NCBI RefSeq assembly: GCF_025766255.1
Contig: NW_026516716.1
Span: forward strand, 186,001 to 250,000
DNA length: 64,000 nt
Direction: 5' to 3'
Origin: Zychaea mexicana
Taxonomy: Eukaryota; Mucoromycota; Mucoromycetes; Mucorales; Lichtheimiaceae
The notes below the pieces were generated by a model. That model ran no database searches, was not told where the DNA came from, and was given only the letters and a program-made list of their open reading frames with translations. Positions within the stretch are counted from its first letter, which is position 1. Each line of letters begins with the position of its first letter. This document shows positions 13,018 through 24,867 of this stretch, piece after piece. The translations under genes and the position numbers were made by a program.

Positions 13018-14288
13018 CTACAAAACAGTGCAGATCTTGCCCTTCTTCTTTTTGTTGACCATCAAAGCAGCCCGCGTGGCATGCTCAAAGACCTCACGAA
13101 CACCGTCGCCTGTCTTGGCCGAGCACTCGAGGTACTTGTAGGCATTGATTCGCTGCGCAACCCCAGCGCCCTACGTATCCAATTTTTTATAATAGAAAAA
13201 AGTTAAGCTGAGCCCCAAAAAATATTATAATCACGCTTGATGCCGCTGCCGCTGCTGCTACTGCCGCTGATGATGATGATGATGATGATAAACGTTGAGC
13301 CATGACTCCCCCTATCGTCGTGATAAGTAGCATACCTCTTCGAATGAAACGGGTCTCTGCGAGTTCTTTCTGAGCTCGTCGATCGTTGTTGGGTCGTTTC
13401 GCAGATCCTTCTTACAGCCGACAAGCAGGATAGGCAAGCCTTGGCAGAAATGAAGCACCTCAGAGATCCACTATTAACAATCATATTAGCGTCACTTTTC
13501 TCCTTTGTTGCGTCCGATTACATCAACATCACCATCACCACAGCACATCTTCCATTTGTGCACATTGAAGACGCGTCTCTCCTTTCTCTCGCCCTTCGCT
13601 TTCTTCTTACCTTTTCCTGAACGTTCTCCAACGAGTCGGGAGAGTCGACAGCAAAGCAAATCAAAATGACATGCGAGTCAGGATATGACAAGGGTCGAAG
13701 ACGATCATAATCCTCCTGGCCTAGATTAGGTAGAAAATATCATGTGGTTCAGGTGAATGTGTTTGCTTTTTGGGTTTGGAAGAGGGAAAGAGGGGGGGGA
13801 AGAAGGAAGAGAAGACGACGAGGAGGAGAGGAGAGAACTATTCAAATCCTTACCAGCAGTATCCCACAAGGCCAGCTCTACATGTTTGCCATCCACTTCG
13901 ACGTCGGCGACATAGTTTTCAAAGACGGTGGGAACGTAGAACTGTTCAAGGTGAGCAAGGCAAAGGTGTTAGTGTTCAGTACCTATACCCTTTTTTGTTC
14001 CTTTGTTTTTCCCCAATTCCTTCCTTTCAAATTGCAGAAAAGAGAGAAAGCTCCTTACTTCAGGGAAAGTGCCCTTGGAAAAGACAATCAAAAGACAGGT
14101 CTACATTGCGTATTTAAAAAAGAAAGACAAGCCAAGATGAGTAAGCATTATTTCCTTCTTTCTTTTCTCTTCATTGGCCCATGTAGAAATGCAACACCAT
14201 TAGCAATCCAAGTAGAAAGGTGACTGAAATTAACCTTGCCGCAAGCACCATCACCGACGATGACAAGTTTCCTTCTGATTTCGGACAT
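13018..14288 (-). CDS. RHO1: Rho-family small GTPase, Rho1/RhoA type
   Basis: Plasma-membrane GTP switch that in fungi controls cell-wall glucan synthase, protein kinase C signalling and actin. Six exons are in phase: 14235-14288, 14059-14100, 13854-13941, 13611-13720, 13336-13470 and 13018-13170, giving 193 residues, the usual Rho length. Motifs: P-loop GDGACGKTCLL, switch [10 protein letters not shown], switch [16 protein letters not shown], the Rho insert region [12 protein letters not shown], the base-binding motif ECSAKTG, and a polybasic tail KKKKGK before the CAAX box CTVL. A final Leu predicts geranylgeranylation. The guanine-specificity loop reads VGCKKDLR. The 1.8-kb upstream flank is rich in CT/GA tracts. 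Confidence 0.97.
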
Positions 14289-14493
14289 TCTGAGAAAGAG
14301 AAAAAAAGAGGAGGGAAAGAGGGAATGAGTCGTTGTTCATTTCGGGAGTTCCAGCAAAGTATTTTACCTGATCGGTTAGCAAACAAACTTGGCTGCGCAA
14401 AAATGTATAAAAAGAACAAGAAAAGGCGATAGTCAGACAAGAGACAATAACGGGTTGGTTATAAGTAAAAAAGTGGTAAGGAAAAAAAAAAAA

Positions 14494-14524
<31 letters not shown>

Positions 14525-16089
14525 AGGAAGAGGAAGCAGCCAAGCAGCCAAGCAAGCAAGCAACGGAGCACAAGTAAGCACACTCAACACCACCGAACGC
14601 AAACCCACGCTCCATCTCCTGTCCCCATTCCTTTTCTTCTTCTCTCTCATTCTCTCTCATTCTCTTCTCTCTCCCAACTTCCATCTCCTCCCCTTCCATA
14701 ATTCAAGTTTTCCTTTACCCTCGGATTGACGGCGGAGAAAAAGCCCAGCCAGTAATGGTAAAAGTACCTCTTATTGAGCGAAATACTTCTCTGTGCCTCA
14801 CCTTGGCATTCCCACACTCTCACAATGTCACCAGCTTGCTCGCCTGTTTCCACTCTCTCTATCGCTCTTTTGCGCCTACTCCTTCACCGACCGAACTTGC
14901 CCCTCCCTCTCCTCCCTTCCCTGCCTCCTTCGCAAAACACCAACTTCAGCCCATCTCTAAAACCACCAACAATCTTCTCTCTCTTTTCTTTTAAAGGTGC
15001 TTCACTGCGCAAACTTGAAAGCAACTCTCTCTTTTCTCTCTTTTCATCCATTTTCGTTTCAGTCGACTGCAACGAAAGGAAATGATGGCTTGAATGGGAG
15101 GGAATGTATAAACGGTACCTTTTGCAATGTATCGAGTAAAAGGGAGACCTTTCGCACCTGTTGAAAGCGCGCCTGTGGGCGACTTTTTTTTTTTGTGTGT
15201 TGGGTCGGTGTTTTCCAAAAGCAGCCAAGGCAAGGGGCAACCGGAGGGCGGGTTATCTTGAAATCTACCATCATGGCTTCTCCGCTGAAAAAACATTCTT
15301 GATGAAAAATACCGTGTTAGCCCGTTCATACAATTGCCAAAGAAAAGGTTCCATGGTAATCCTACAGATCAAAACTGTTGTCAGGAGAATGAATCCACCA
15401 CATGTAGTGTAGACGGGAAACAAAGGATATATTGACATCCGACTACCACGCACTAGGCACACTCATCCCTCACTGTTGTTGATAGGCACTTTTCCAAAGT
15501 TTCAAAACGCTAAAGGAAAGCCCAAGTATGGGCGCACCACCGTCTATTCTTCTTGTGGAAACTTTAATTGTTGTATGATATCAGAGCAAAAAGGTTGTCA
15601 AGTGCGCCCATTCTTCCCTCTCATACAGTACTACAGTAGGCACATTCACCTACACCTACTACTATATGCTGTCAATATCTGGGCCTGAAGGTCCACTATA
15701 AGAAGAGGGCGTATACATACGATTAGGGGTACAAAGCTTCTTTTGTTTGAGAATGTAATCCATTTTTAGATACCATCTAGACTATTACGTATGCAAGTGT
15801 GTATTTCAACATGGATATTGAGTAGTATACGCTATACAGTGGTCATCTCTCACGGGACGATCAAAAACTCTATCGGTCCTCTGTAGACAATTCAACGTTT
15901 GCCCCGATCACTTATGATGCATATTGTCATATTTGTACCCCCCTTACTGCAGTAAACCTGACTATACATGGAACTATGCATATCAGAGTGAGAGAATTCT
16001 CAAACCTGGTTTCTTCTAAGAATTATTGTTTAATAAAATGATATATGGCTTTAAAAGAAAGGGAAGGAAGGGCATGTAAGTGATTGTTA
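14289..16089. other. RHO1 upstream region and PEX3 downstream flank
   Basis: The part next to RHO1 (14289-15300) is strikingly strand-asymmetric, with an (AG)n tract at about 14494-14515 and long polypyrimidine runs near 14640-15050, consistent with a promoter and long 5' leader. The remainder, to 16089, holds no recognisable gene. Confidence 0.5.
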
Positions 16090-16229
16090 TTAGTTTTGAG
16101 TGATCTCTTCACCATACTGAGTATAGATCATGGCAGAATAAGCTTGGAGTTCCTTGATGTATGCAAAAGCCTAAATTGAACAAATGTGTATTGTGTAAGC
16201 TCACGCATGATCTGACCCGAATGTGTTAC

Positions 16230-16263
<34 letters not shown>

Positions 16264-18136
16264 CTCTTTATTGATAGCTTACATTCAAGTATTCGTTGCC
16301 AGCGATCACCAAATGTGCTTGCCGACTGATAGCTGGAAGCAAGTTTGCCAAAGTCACCTTCTTAACCTTATCGATTGGTTCATCGTCATTGATTTCTTGG
16401 ATCTTTTGCTCGTTAAAGTCCATTGTTGCACCAGCAGGTAACAAGGCCTTGGCAAATGCTTGATGATCAAAGATTGCAAATACTTCATCCAAACATGATC
16501 CAAGTACGGCTGAGAAATCTGGGCTGTAATCCATGCACATATTCCATACATATTAGTAAACCTATCAGGATTTTTTATACTCAAAGGTTTAAAAGAAGGG
16601 ATGATGTATTACCTGTCAATGTAATCTTTAGTTTCATCCAGTAATCGCTTGAGACTTACGGTGGTACCATCATTGTTTTGAGGATACTCTTCAGCAAATC
16701 CTGCTTGAAGCAAGAATTCTTGGGTCTCAGCTTCGGTATCAGGAAGCATCCATGTGCGGTAACTTACAGCAATGATCAGTTAGCAACTGACCTTTGTTTT
16801 AAAAAATCTTACAATAAAGAAAACTTACCTAATTGGCGTAGTTCCATCCTTTTCGTATTCAATTGCTCTGCGCAATTTGTCTACTATCTCCTCGGCATCC
16901 TCATACTTGAAGATTCGCTTCAACGAGACGCTAGAGAAACCAATTTGTCACAAAACATCCAATTAACCCACCTCATCTTTTTTCTATCAAAAAAGTCGAA
17001 AAACGTTACCCGCCAACCACTTCATTCACAGCTTCCTCGACACGTTCGGCGCACTTTCTCCATCCACGGTGAAGCAACCACCAAGTTGCGCTAAGGAACA
17101 TTCGCTCGATTTGTGGGTCCAAAAATCCTCCTTCAGGTTCTTCGTCAGCATGTTGCAAACGAATCGTAGGCTCGCTGCGGTTCAAGACAGAGACCGACCA
17201 AACATATGTAAATCGACCCAACATGTTCAATTGAATATGTGTCAGCAATGTCAACAGTGTGACAGAGTAAATGGATGTGAAAGTTCTAGTGAAACCTAGT
17301 GTGTTGAGAAAAGATATGCCCAATTAGCCAGACCCGTCGTTTTGGAACGAATGATTGATATCCCTAACCCATTAAACTTACTGGAAGTCTTGATTTCTTC
17401 CCAAAGTAAATATTTGGCCTTCTTGTCCAAAATGCCTTCCAATATCTTTGATTGGGTATCCTCAGTCAAGGTCGTTGTGGATGCGCCAAGACTGCCGACG
17501 CTATTTTCCAATTCGGGTTTGTCCTCGGTCGTTGTGCCATTTGTCTGTGCTGCGGCTGTAGTAGTAGCAGTAGTTGTAGCGGCGGTGGCGTCAGCAGCAG
17601 CAGGTGATTCTTCAGAAGGTTTATCACCCTCAACGTCTCCGTTTGGTTGTTGCGATTGCTCGTCCTCCCTTCGCTGTGCTTGCGCGCTCTCCTCCTGCTC
17701 CTCCTCCTCCTTTTGTTGTTCAGCTTTAGGTTCTGCTCGCTCCTTCCTTAACCGTTCTTCTTTCTTTTCGAGTTTGCGTGATTCCTGCAGTTTCGCCCAG
17801 GCTGCTTCAATGTTCATCTCGTACAAGATTTGGTCACCAAGCGTGGGCAGAAGCGACAGGACAGTGAACACGCAATCGTTCTGATTTTGTTGAAAACGAC
17901 GCTTGAGGCTAGTAAATTACCTAGTGGTTTTAGCGATCTTCTAATTGCCTCAACAAGCACATTTAATCTTACTTTTCTTTGGCCACTCGTTCCGTCATGG
18001 CCTTTTCTTGGAGATCGCGAAGCTTGCCGGTTGCATAACGTCCAAGCAAATAGCTACCACCGCCAATGGCCGCTGTAATAAAGAGGCCTTTGCGATGTCG
18101 TTTTGTATAATCTTTAACTGACTGGAACAACGGCAT
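16090..18136 (-). CDS. PEX3: Peroxisome biogenesis factor 3 (peroxin-3)
   Basis: Peroxisomal membrane anchor for PEX19, needed to insert peroxisomal membrane proteins. Seven exons are in phase: 17973-18136, 17382-17908, 17010-17295, 16829-16930, 16613-16762, 16283-16523 and 16090-16170, giving 516 residues. The N-terminus has a basic stretch (YTKRHRKG) and a membrane segment (LFITAAIGGGSYLLGRYA), as in all PEX3 proteins. Conserved blocks follow: RRFQQNQNDCVFTVLSLLPT, KYLLWEEIKTSSFTRTF and HIQLNMLGRFTYV. Exon 2 carries an unusual insert of about 115 residues rich in Lys/Glu, then Ala/Thr/Gln, between the first two blocks, making the protein longer than yeast or human PEX3. The start is the first ATG before the membrane anchor. 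Confidence 0.93.
16231..16262. repeat. (CT)n microsatellite in a PEX3 intron
   Basis: About fourteen CT units lie inside the last intron of PEX3. On the coding strand they form a GA tract. Confidence 0.9.
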
Positions 18137-20164
18137 ATTTGCTGTTTGTGTGTGTATAATAGATATAGTCGCACACAAAAACCAGCAAGTGTAATTTCCC
18201 CACACCCTCGAGTGACATGGCCGTCACTTGCTTATTTTTCACATGACAAATGCGAATTAGACATCAAATTGGCAAGTGGGAGGGTCTTACTTTCTATTTC
18301 GTTTATTTTCCATCTAACCCACTATCCTTTGTCAGGTTGCCATTCTAGACTTAATAGTTGCCACTAATACTCCTTTTCTTTTACAAACACACACACCGTC
18401 TCTCTCGCTCTCTGCCCCTCAATCGATGGGTAAATGACTAAACACTTTGCAATGCTGCAGCTGTTCTATGCATAAGTGTTTCTTGAATTTGTGGCGAATC
18501 AAAATTGCACACCCTTCTTTTTCTGTCAAACGTATATTATACAGTATCGCATACTCGGATCTATATGTGTGTATACACATTACGGATTTGCTATAGAGTA
18601 CCAAAGGCATGTCTGTATTAACAAACTCCTTAAGGCTGCCCATATGATATGGATAGAAATTATTAGGACGAACAACGTAGATCATACAACTCTTCTTTCC
18701 TGCTATCATCTGTTAACAGTCAGTCATGACAACATCCGCTTATTTGGTTTCACCGTCGCTTTGTCAGGAGAGGTCCAGCAATAGTTGATTACATGTTTGT
18801 TTCTAAAGGAGAGTTGTCTGTACATAACTGACAGAAAAGGTCTGCCACGGGATAATTGTTTCTGTGCTATCGATTGCATTCAAGTTTGAGACATCATGCG
18901 TATAACAGAAGAAGCAGCAGCAGCATATATCATCAGTGAAACATTCGGATGTAATGAAGGGGCTCTATATCGATACACATCGGTTAAAAATGCTTTGGTA
19001 CTACAATACTACGGGAGACGTTATTTGCATTCTTAATGATGGATTTGGTGTTGTCAAAAATCCCTCCTTCTGCTGCCACTACTGCTTACTAGTATCTCAG
19101 TTAGAAAATTGCGAATGACGTATAACATGCGTGTAAATGCCCTTCCTTGTAGGGGGACAAAAATGCTAGTCAATTATAGAACCTGCATGGAATATGCATA
19201 GATCGAAGTCAGTGTCAACATGTAAGCATTATGCATGTATTAGCATGATCATCGACTAAATCAAATTGCAATGGAAGCGAAATATCAACCGTTGAGGACG
19301 AACAAGCATCAGAAATATTCAAATTAAATCATGTAGTAGTTATTTTATCAATACTTACCTACTCAAATTAAATTATGTAGTGGTCATTTGATTTAGACTT
19401 ACTTGGAACCTTTTGCATAGCCTTTGTTCCGCGACTCTTGGTCCAGCACGATTTCTGTGTGCTAGAGATTTCATTAGTACATACACTCCTTGATGATATG
19501 GGGGAGATGGACCGTGCATAAAACTCTCCTGATATTCCTTCTCTTCTGATCCCTAATTCACAATAGGAGGAGGGGTTAGCAAAGACCGGCCGTTTGCTGC
19601 TGCAACATAAATACATAACTGAAATGTTAAAGTTCTTTCATTACATTTTTGCATGAAAATTGCTCACACCAACAAAGCACGACCAAGACAGTACAAGCAA
19701 CAACGACAAAAGAAACAAGCAAATCGTATTTATTTGAGCAACGTCCACGATGTTCTTACTTATTGTAGACTCTGATAGACTGTTTACTGATATTCACAAC
19801 AGTGACGCCATTTCAGCAGCTCTTCTCGACTGCTACGTGATATACTCATAGTGCTTTTATTTGCTATGAGCATCAACCCTGAAACTCATTGCTGGTGGAA
19901 AAGTTCTTTTTTGGTTTTGCTTTCCAATAAACCCTAACCGGTTGATCTGTATCGAACCTTTTTTGAGCAGAGTGTTACCCCCTCGTAAATTGCCATCCAT
20001 GGTGGGCACAAAATCGACTCATGAAGAGAATTTGTCTAAATATGTTTCTAAATGCAGCTTCGAGGTTATATGCAAGATCTATTTAAATGAATGGACATTT
20101 ATTTTGAATTTTCTTTAATTTCCTTTCAAGCCACTACCCAATATTACTTGGTTTCGCAAGCGGA
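18137..20164. other. Intergenic region, 2.0 kb, with a 54-bp imperfect tandem duplication
   Basis: PEX3 promoter on the left, upstream region of the first multicopper oxidase on the right. No gene is recognised. At 19319 and 19373 two imperfect copies begin with the same TCAAATTAAAT start. On the minus strand 19390-19556 is an open stretch bounded by an acceptor-like and a donor-like site, which might be an isolated exon or a relic. Confidence 0.45.
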
Positions 20165-22047
20165 ATGTGGCCTTACTACCTTCTTCTACTGTGTATAATA
20201 AGCACATCATCAGTGGTTGTAGCCACAGTCCGCGAGATCGAAATCGATCTTTCCGTTGGCGTCGTAAATCCTGACTGCTATACCGAAGGCTACGAAGTAC
20301 TCCTGGTGAACGGACAACATCCTGCACCACCCATCCGGGTCACCAAGGGCGATGAAGTCCGCATCACTGTCAGAAACGCTGAAGACTCAAACCGTGAGAC
20401 GACAATCCACTACCACGGAATTTTCCAAATTGGTACCGTTGAGGCCGATGGCCTGCCCTACGTGACACAGGCTCCAATCCCACCTGGTGGCACCTTTCAG
20501 CAGAACTTTCGCGTCATTGATCAGACTGGTACCTATTTCTATCACGCCCACAGCAGTTTACAAGATGATGCTATTCATGGGCCGTTTATTGTGTACGAAA
20601 CCGATGAGGATTGGCCAAGCAGCGACGACGACGACAACGACGACGTGTACTTCAGTTACAAAAAGCTTCGTGAAGGACCGTACGAATATGACGATGAGCG
20701 CGTGCTGTTCTTTTCTGAATGGTGGCATCAAGATCAAAGCGATCGGTTGGACTATCTCTTGGGAACAAACTACAAAGGTTTGACACAATCGCATAGTAAA
20801 CTAATCAACGGCCGCACGGTGTACGATCCAACCATTCTTCAAGACGACGTTGACGATTGTGACGGTTACTCGGTGATTAACGTGGAGCCAGGCAAGGAGT
20901 ATCGCTTACGTATCATTGGCTCAACAACATTTAGCACCTTGGGATTCTCTATCGCTCACCATATGCTGACAATCATTGAAGTGGATGGAGAATTGATTGA
21001 ACCGTACGATACAGACTTTGTGCAAGTGGCGCCTGGTCAACGATTTTCCGCTCTCCTCAGGGCCGACCAGCCCCCTGAAAGCTACTACATCGCGACAAAA
21101 TCCTACTTTACTGGGGACCCGAACAGCAATGCACTTGCGATTCTCCGATACAATAATGACCGTTATGAAAAGCGCGGCTACACCGGCGACAGTGGAAAGC
21201 AACAAGCAAACAAACCAACGATTTTTGAACCTTGCTCAACCAGCCAGGCTTTAGTTCGTGACATGCCATACCTTCCAGATGAAGAAGACGCGCATCCTCG
21301 AGGATGGTTATTCCCGGACTTCCGCCCTGTTTCTCCTGTTGACCATGACTTTTACTCCCCACCTGACCGAACGATTGTCCTCACACCTGTCGAGCAAGAA
21401 ATGCCCGATGGCACTACTCGATGGATTATAAACAACCACATGCCACCACACTGGAGGCCATCATTGTTGGAGAACCTTCAGCACATGAACCACCGGACAG
21501 TGAACAGGACTGCAGTTGATATGAACTGGCATGGATACAGCGACGGATATGACGAAGGCCATCAAACCTATCCTTTAGAGGTCGGCGAGGTAGTCGACTT
21601 TGTTATCCAGTCAACTATACTCTCGGGTAATAATAAAGCTTGTGCTGCACATCCTTGGCATACCCACGGCATGGTGCATTATGCTCTTGCAAACGGCATT
21701 GGTGAATACATTCATGAGCTTGATTGCGATATTCGGACGTATTCTACACCCATTGCCCAGGACACTACTTTGGTCTACCCGGCTCCACGTATTGGGCTTC
21801 CTTCCGGATCTCCTTGCAGTTGGGTGAAAATTCGACTACTTGTGGTGAGCAGTCTATTAATTTTTTTATCGTTCGTTGCTGCTTATGCTACTTATATATT
21901 GTTTCTAATGTGTACTTATAATTTGAATTTGTGTTCCAGACTAATCCAGGGCTGTGGGGTTTCCATTGTCATATAACCAGCCACATGTTGCAGGGCATGA
22001 TGACCGTTCTGGAAGTCAGTCCAGAGCGAATACCTATCCTTCAATAA
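20165..22047 (+). CDS. Secreted multicopper oxidase (laccase-like), copy 1
   Basis: Copper oxidase that couples one-electron oxidation of a phenolic or metal substrate to reduction of O2 to water. Two exons (20165-21844 and 21940-22047) give 595 residues with a signal peptide (MWPYYLLLLCIISTSSVVVA). All four copper signatures are present: TTIHYHGIFQ, YFYHAHSSLQ, HPWHTHGM and GFHCHITSHM. The residue 10 after the type-1 Cys is Met, predicting a lower redox potential than Leu or Phe laccases. There is no C-terminal membrane anchor, so it is probably not a Fet3-type surface ferroxidase; the substrate is unknown. The single phase-0 intron lies just before the last copper motif, at the same place as in copy 2. 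An acidic patch (SSDDDDNDDV) follows the second cupredoxin motif. Confidence 0.93.
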
Positions 22048-23357
22048 CTAAGTCAAAACTAGAGATAATACCCTTTGATTTCATTATTTTCTGACTTTTA
22101 TTGTAATACTCATCCATACTTATTACATGCATCATTTTCCTTATAGGAACAAGGTTACAAAAAGTTTTTAATTAATAATTTGCATTTTACTGTAATAATA
22201 TTTACTTGCTTTATCCTTCTATTGTATACGTTAAGAGCCCACTATACTTTAACCTGTGATGCTCTCACTGTTTGGGATATTAAAGAATAATATGTTGCAA
22301 TGCAAACATGACAGGCTATCATACGAGTAATTACGATATATCGCGCTTGCCTAAGCACCTATTGTTCAAGTTGTACTGTAGTTTGTTGTCTGGAATACAG
22401 TAGGCGTTGCAAAATAGTGCCAAAGTAAAAGATCATACTATATAGCTTAAATGATTATAGGACATTCGTGTCAACATACGTATCTACTTACATTTACTGT
22501 AGATCCGAACACTTCGTTTAGCATATCATAGTTAAAGTAACCAATGTAACTTGGATAAAGCAGTTTGTTTAATTCGGAGCGGGTTCTTTCTTCATCAAGA
22601 GGTGTCTCTTAGCGAAGGACTCCTTTTCAAGTCATATCGTATCAAGTACATTACTTCGATGAGTTTAGTCTGACTGCAATGCTACGTCAACAACATATTA
22701 ATAATAGCAACGTAGACTTTTATATTCGTCTGTTAATTTTTGGTAAAGTCATCATACAGCATAGAGTTTATAGCGGGTTATACAGTGAGTACGTTACAAT
22801 GCATGGTATGAACCAAGTTCATCTCAAGTGATAAATGTATAATTTTTTCCAGAGTATCATATTGAATAGAAATGGCCCGATGGTTAGCATTATTAGTAAG
22901 TATAAAATAACACCAAACCATTAGATTACGGTACGCTAGGGCTGTTGCCGTTAAGGTATATTATCATAATTATAACGTAGGTATAAAAGTTAATGTACAA
23001 ACAAACGAAACTACACGCCAAAAAGAGATATGTTTTCTTATAAGCTGTTTACAGTGGGTCCCCGTTAAATTCATAGTGACATTTTTCGATTTCTTTTTGT
23101 TAAAATTACTGTAAAGGGGTGTGAAAGTTAGCGGCACTAGTTAAAACCCTCCATACGACTGCTATAGTATGTGTTCATTGAAGGAGCTAATTGATTGTCT
23201 CATATATGCATATATCAACATCTCCTGCATGTCTCACTATTCATTTTGCTCCAAGACGAACGACTCTTCAGAGATTTATAAAAAGTATGGCAATTCCCCA
23301 ATACTGAAAGTAGTCGCCAATATGTTGCTATCAAATTACTGTAGCGCGAAGTCATAA
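22048..23357. other. Intergenic region in the oxidase cluster
   Basis: About 1.3 kb of AT-rich sequence between copy 1 and the decayed copy. No coding similarity is seen; in particular the first 110 or so codons of an oxidase, with the first copper motif, could not be found here in any frame. Confidence 0.5.
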
Positions 23358-24867
23358 TATCACGTGCACCGTGATTTGCAAGATGATGCGATCCATATAT
23401 AATCCATTTATGATGTACGAATCTGACAACGATTGACTAAGCAACGCTAATAATGACGAGAATACTGGTAAAAAGAAGCTTTGTGAAGGACCGTACGAAT
23501 ACGACGATGGGCGAGTGATGCTTTTTTCCGAGTGGTGGCACTAGGATAAAGGAGACTGCTCGGAGTAACTTTCAGGAGCAAACTTCAACGACGTATAAAT
23601 CAGCGGCCGTACGGTATATAATTCATCCATTTTCCAAGACGACCGCAGTGACAGTTGTGAAGGCTTTTGAGCATTTGTGTGGAGTCAGACAGGGTGTGTC
23701 GCTTATAAATTGTTGGCGCAACAACATTATTTAGGGGCACAGGAATCTCTATCGATCGACACAAACTCAGTATCAACGAAACGGATGGCAGTCTTATTGA
23801 ACCGTACGAGACAGACTTTGACAAGTATCCCCGACCAACGATTCTCAGTTCTCCTTAATATTGGCCAGTCCCCTAAAAGCTATTACATTACCACGATACC
23901 CTGCTTTAACCATTTCAGTGATAGTACCGAAGTAATATTTTTGAGAGGCATCGAGAATTATTACCATGACAGCAACAGAAAACCTGATTACCATGACGAT
24001 GTCAATGACAAACAACAGCAAGTAGCCAAAGCGGATATCGTGAGTTCCATGCGCGCTAAATTACCGTGGCTGACATGGCACAGCCTCTACCCGCCGGTAA
24101 TGCGTGAGCAGCCACAAGAATGGTTACCTTCATGTTTTCGTCCTGTTTTTCCTGCTGATCACAATCTGGCTCGCCACCAGATCGCACAGTTGTCCTGGTG
24201 CCGGTCGGAAAGACTTGTCGGAAGGCAGACGATGGATTATTAAGGGCCGCACGATGCCAGACTGGAGTCCATCGTTATCGGTAAACCTCAAGGGAATGGA
24301 TCACATGACGATCAACGAAACCGCAATCCGAATGAACATGGATGGGTGTGGAGGTGACATCATGAAGTGTACCAATATCCATTGAGAGGTGACGAGGTAC
24401 ATAGTCGACTTTGTTATCTAGGCAACTGTACTCTTGGGTGATATAGAGTTTGTGCTGGTCATCCTTGGCACACACATGGTATGATGCATTATGCACTTGC
24501 AAGCGGCGCTGGTGAACAAGTATATGAACGTGCTATAGTATTAGCATTTGCGCTACTCCCGCCCCTGAAGATATTTCTATGGTCTATTTTGTCCCCTCGA
24601 GAGGCGTTGAATCAGCTACTCCTTGCAGTTGGGTAAAGCTTCTATTCGCTAAATTGTAACAAGTAGCTTATTTAAGTATGATATTAACAGCCTTATCCGT
24701 TTCAACTTCGTAAATGGAATGAATTTTGGTATCCAGGCTTGTTCGGATTCCACTCCCATATTACGAGTCTTCCAGCAGCAAGGGCGATGGTGGTTTTGAA
24801 ACTTAGTCCTGGTCAGATACTACCCATCTTCAACGATATTCATAGCAGGAATATCTCTTTTTTCTAA
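23358..24867 (+). pseudogene. Decayed multicopper oxidase, 5'-truncated (middle copy)
   Basis: This stretch is collinear with the two flanking oxidase genes but broken. It opens at the second copper motif (YHVHRDLQDDAIH, against copy 1 YHAHSSLQDDAIH) and runs into stop codons almost at once. Recognisable blocks follow in shifting frames: EGPYEYDDGRV with FSEWWH near 23480-23540, DQRFSVLLNIGQSPKSYYIT near 23835-23890, SCFRPVFPADH near 24130, and PDWSPSLSVNLKGM near 24260. The terminal block, LFGFHSHITS near 24740, has Ser in place of the type-1 copper Cys. The end, LSPGQILPIF, matches the functional copies. The first copper motif and signal peptide are missing. It resembles copy 1 more than copy 2 in several blocks. 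Confidence 0.88.
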
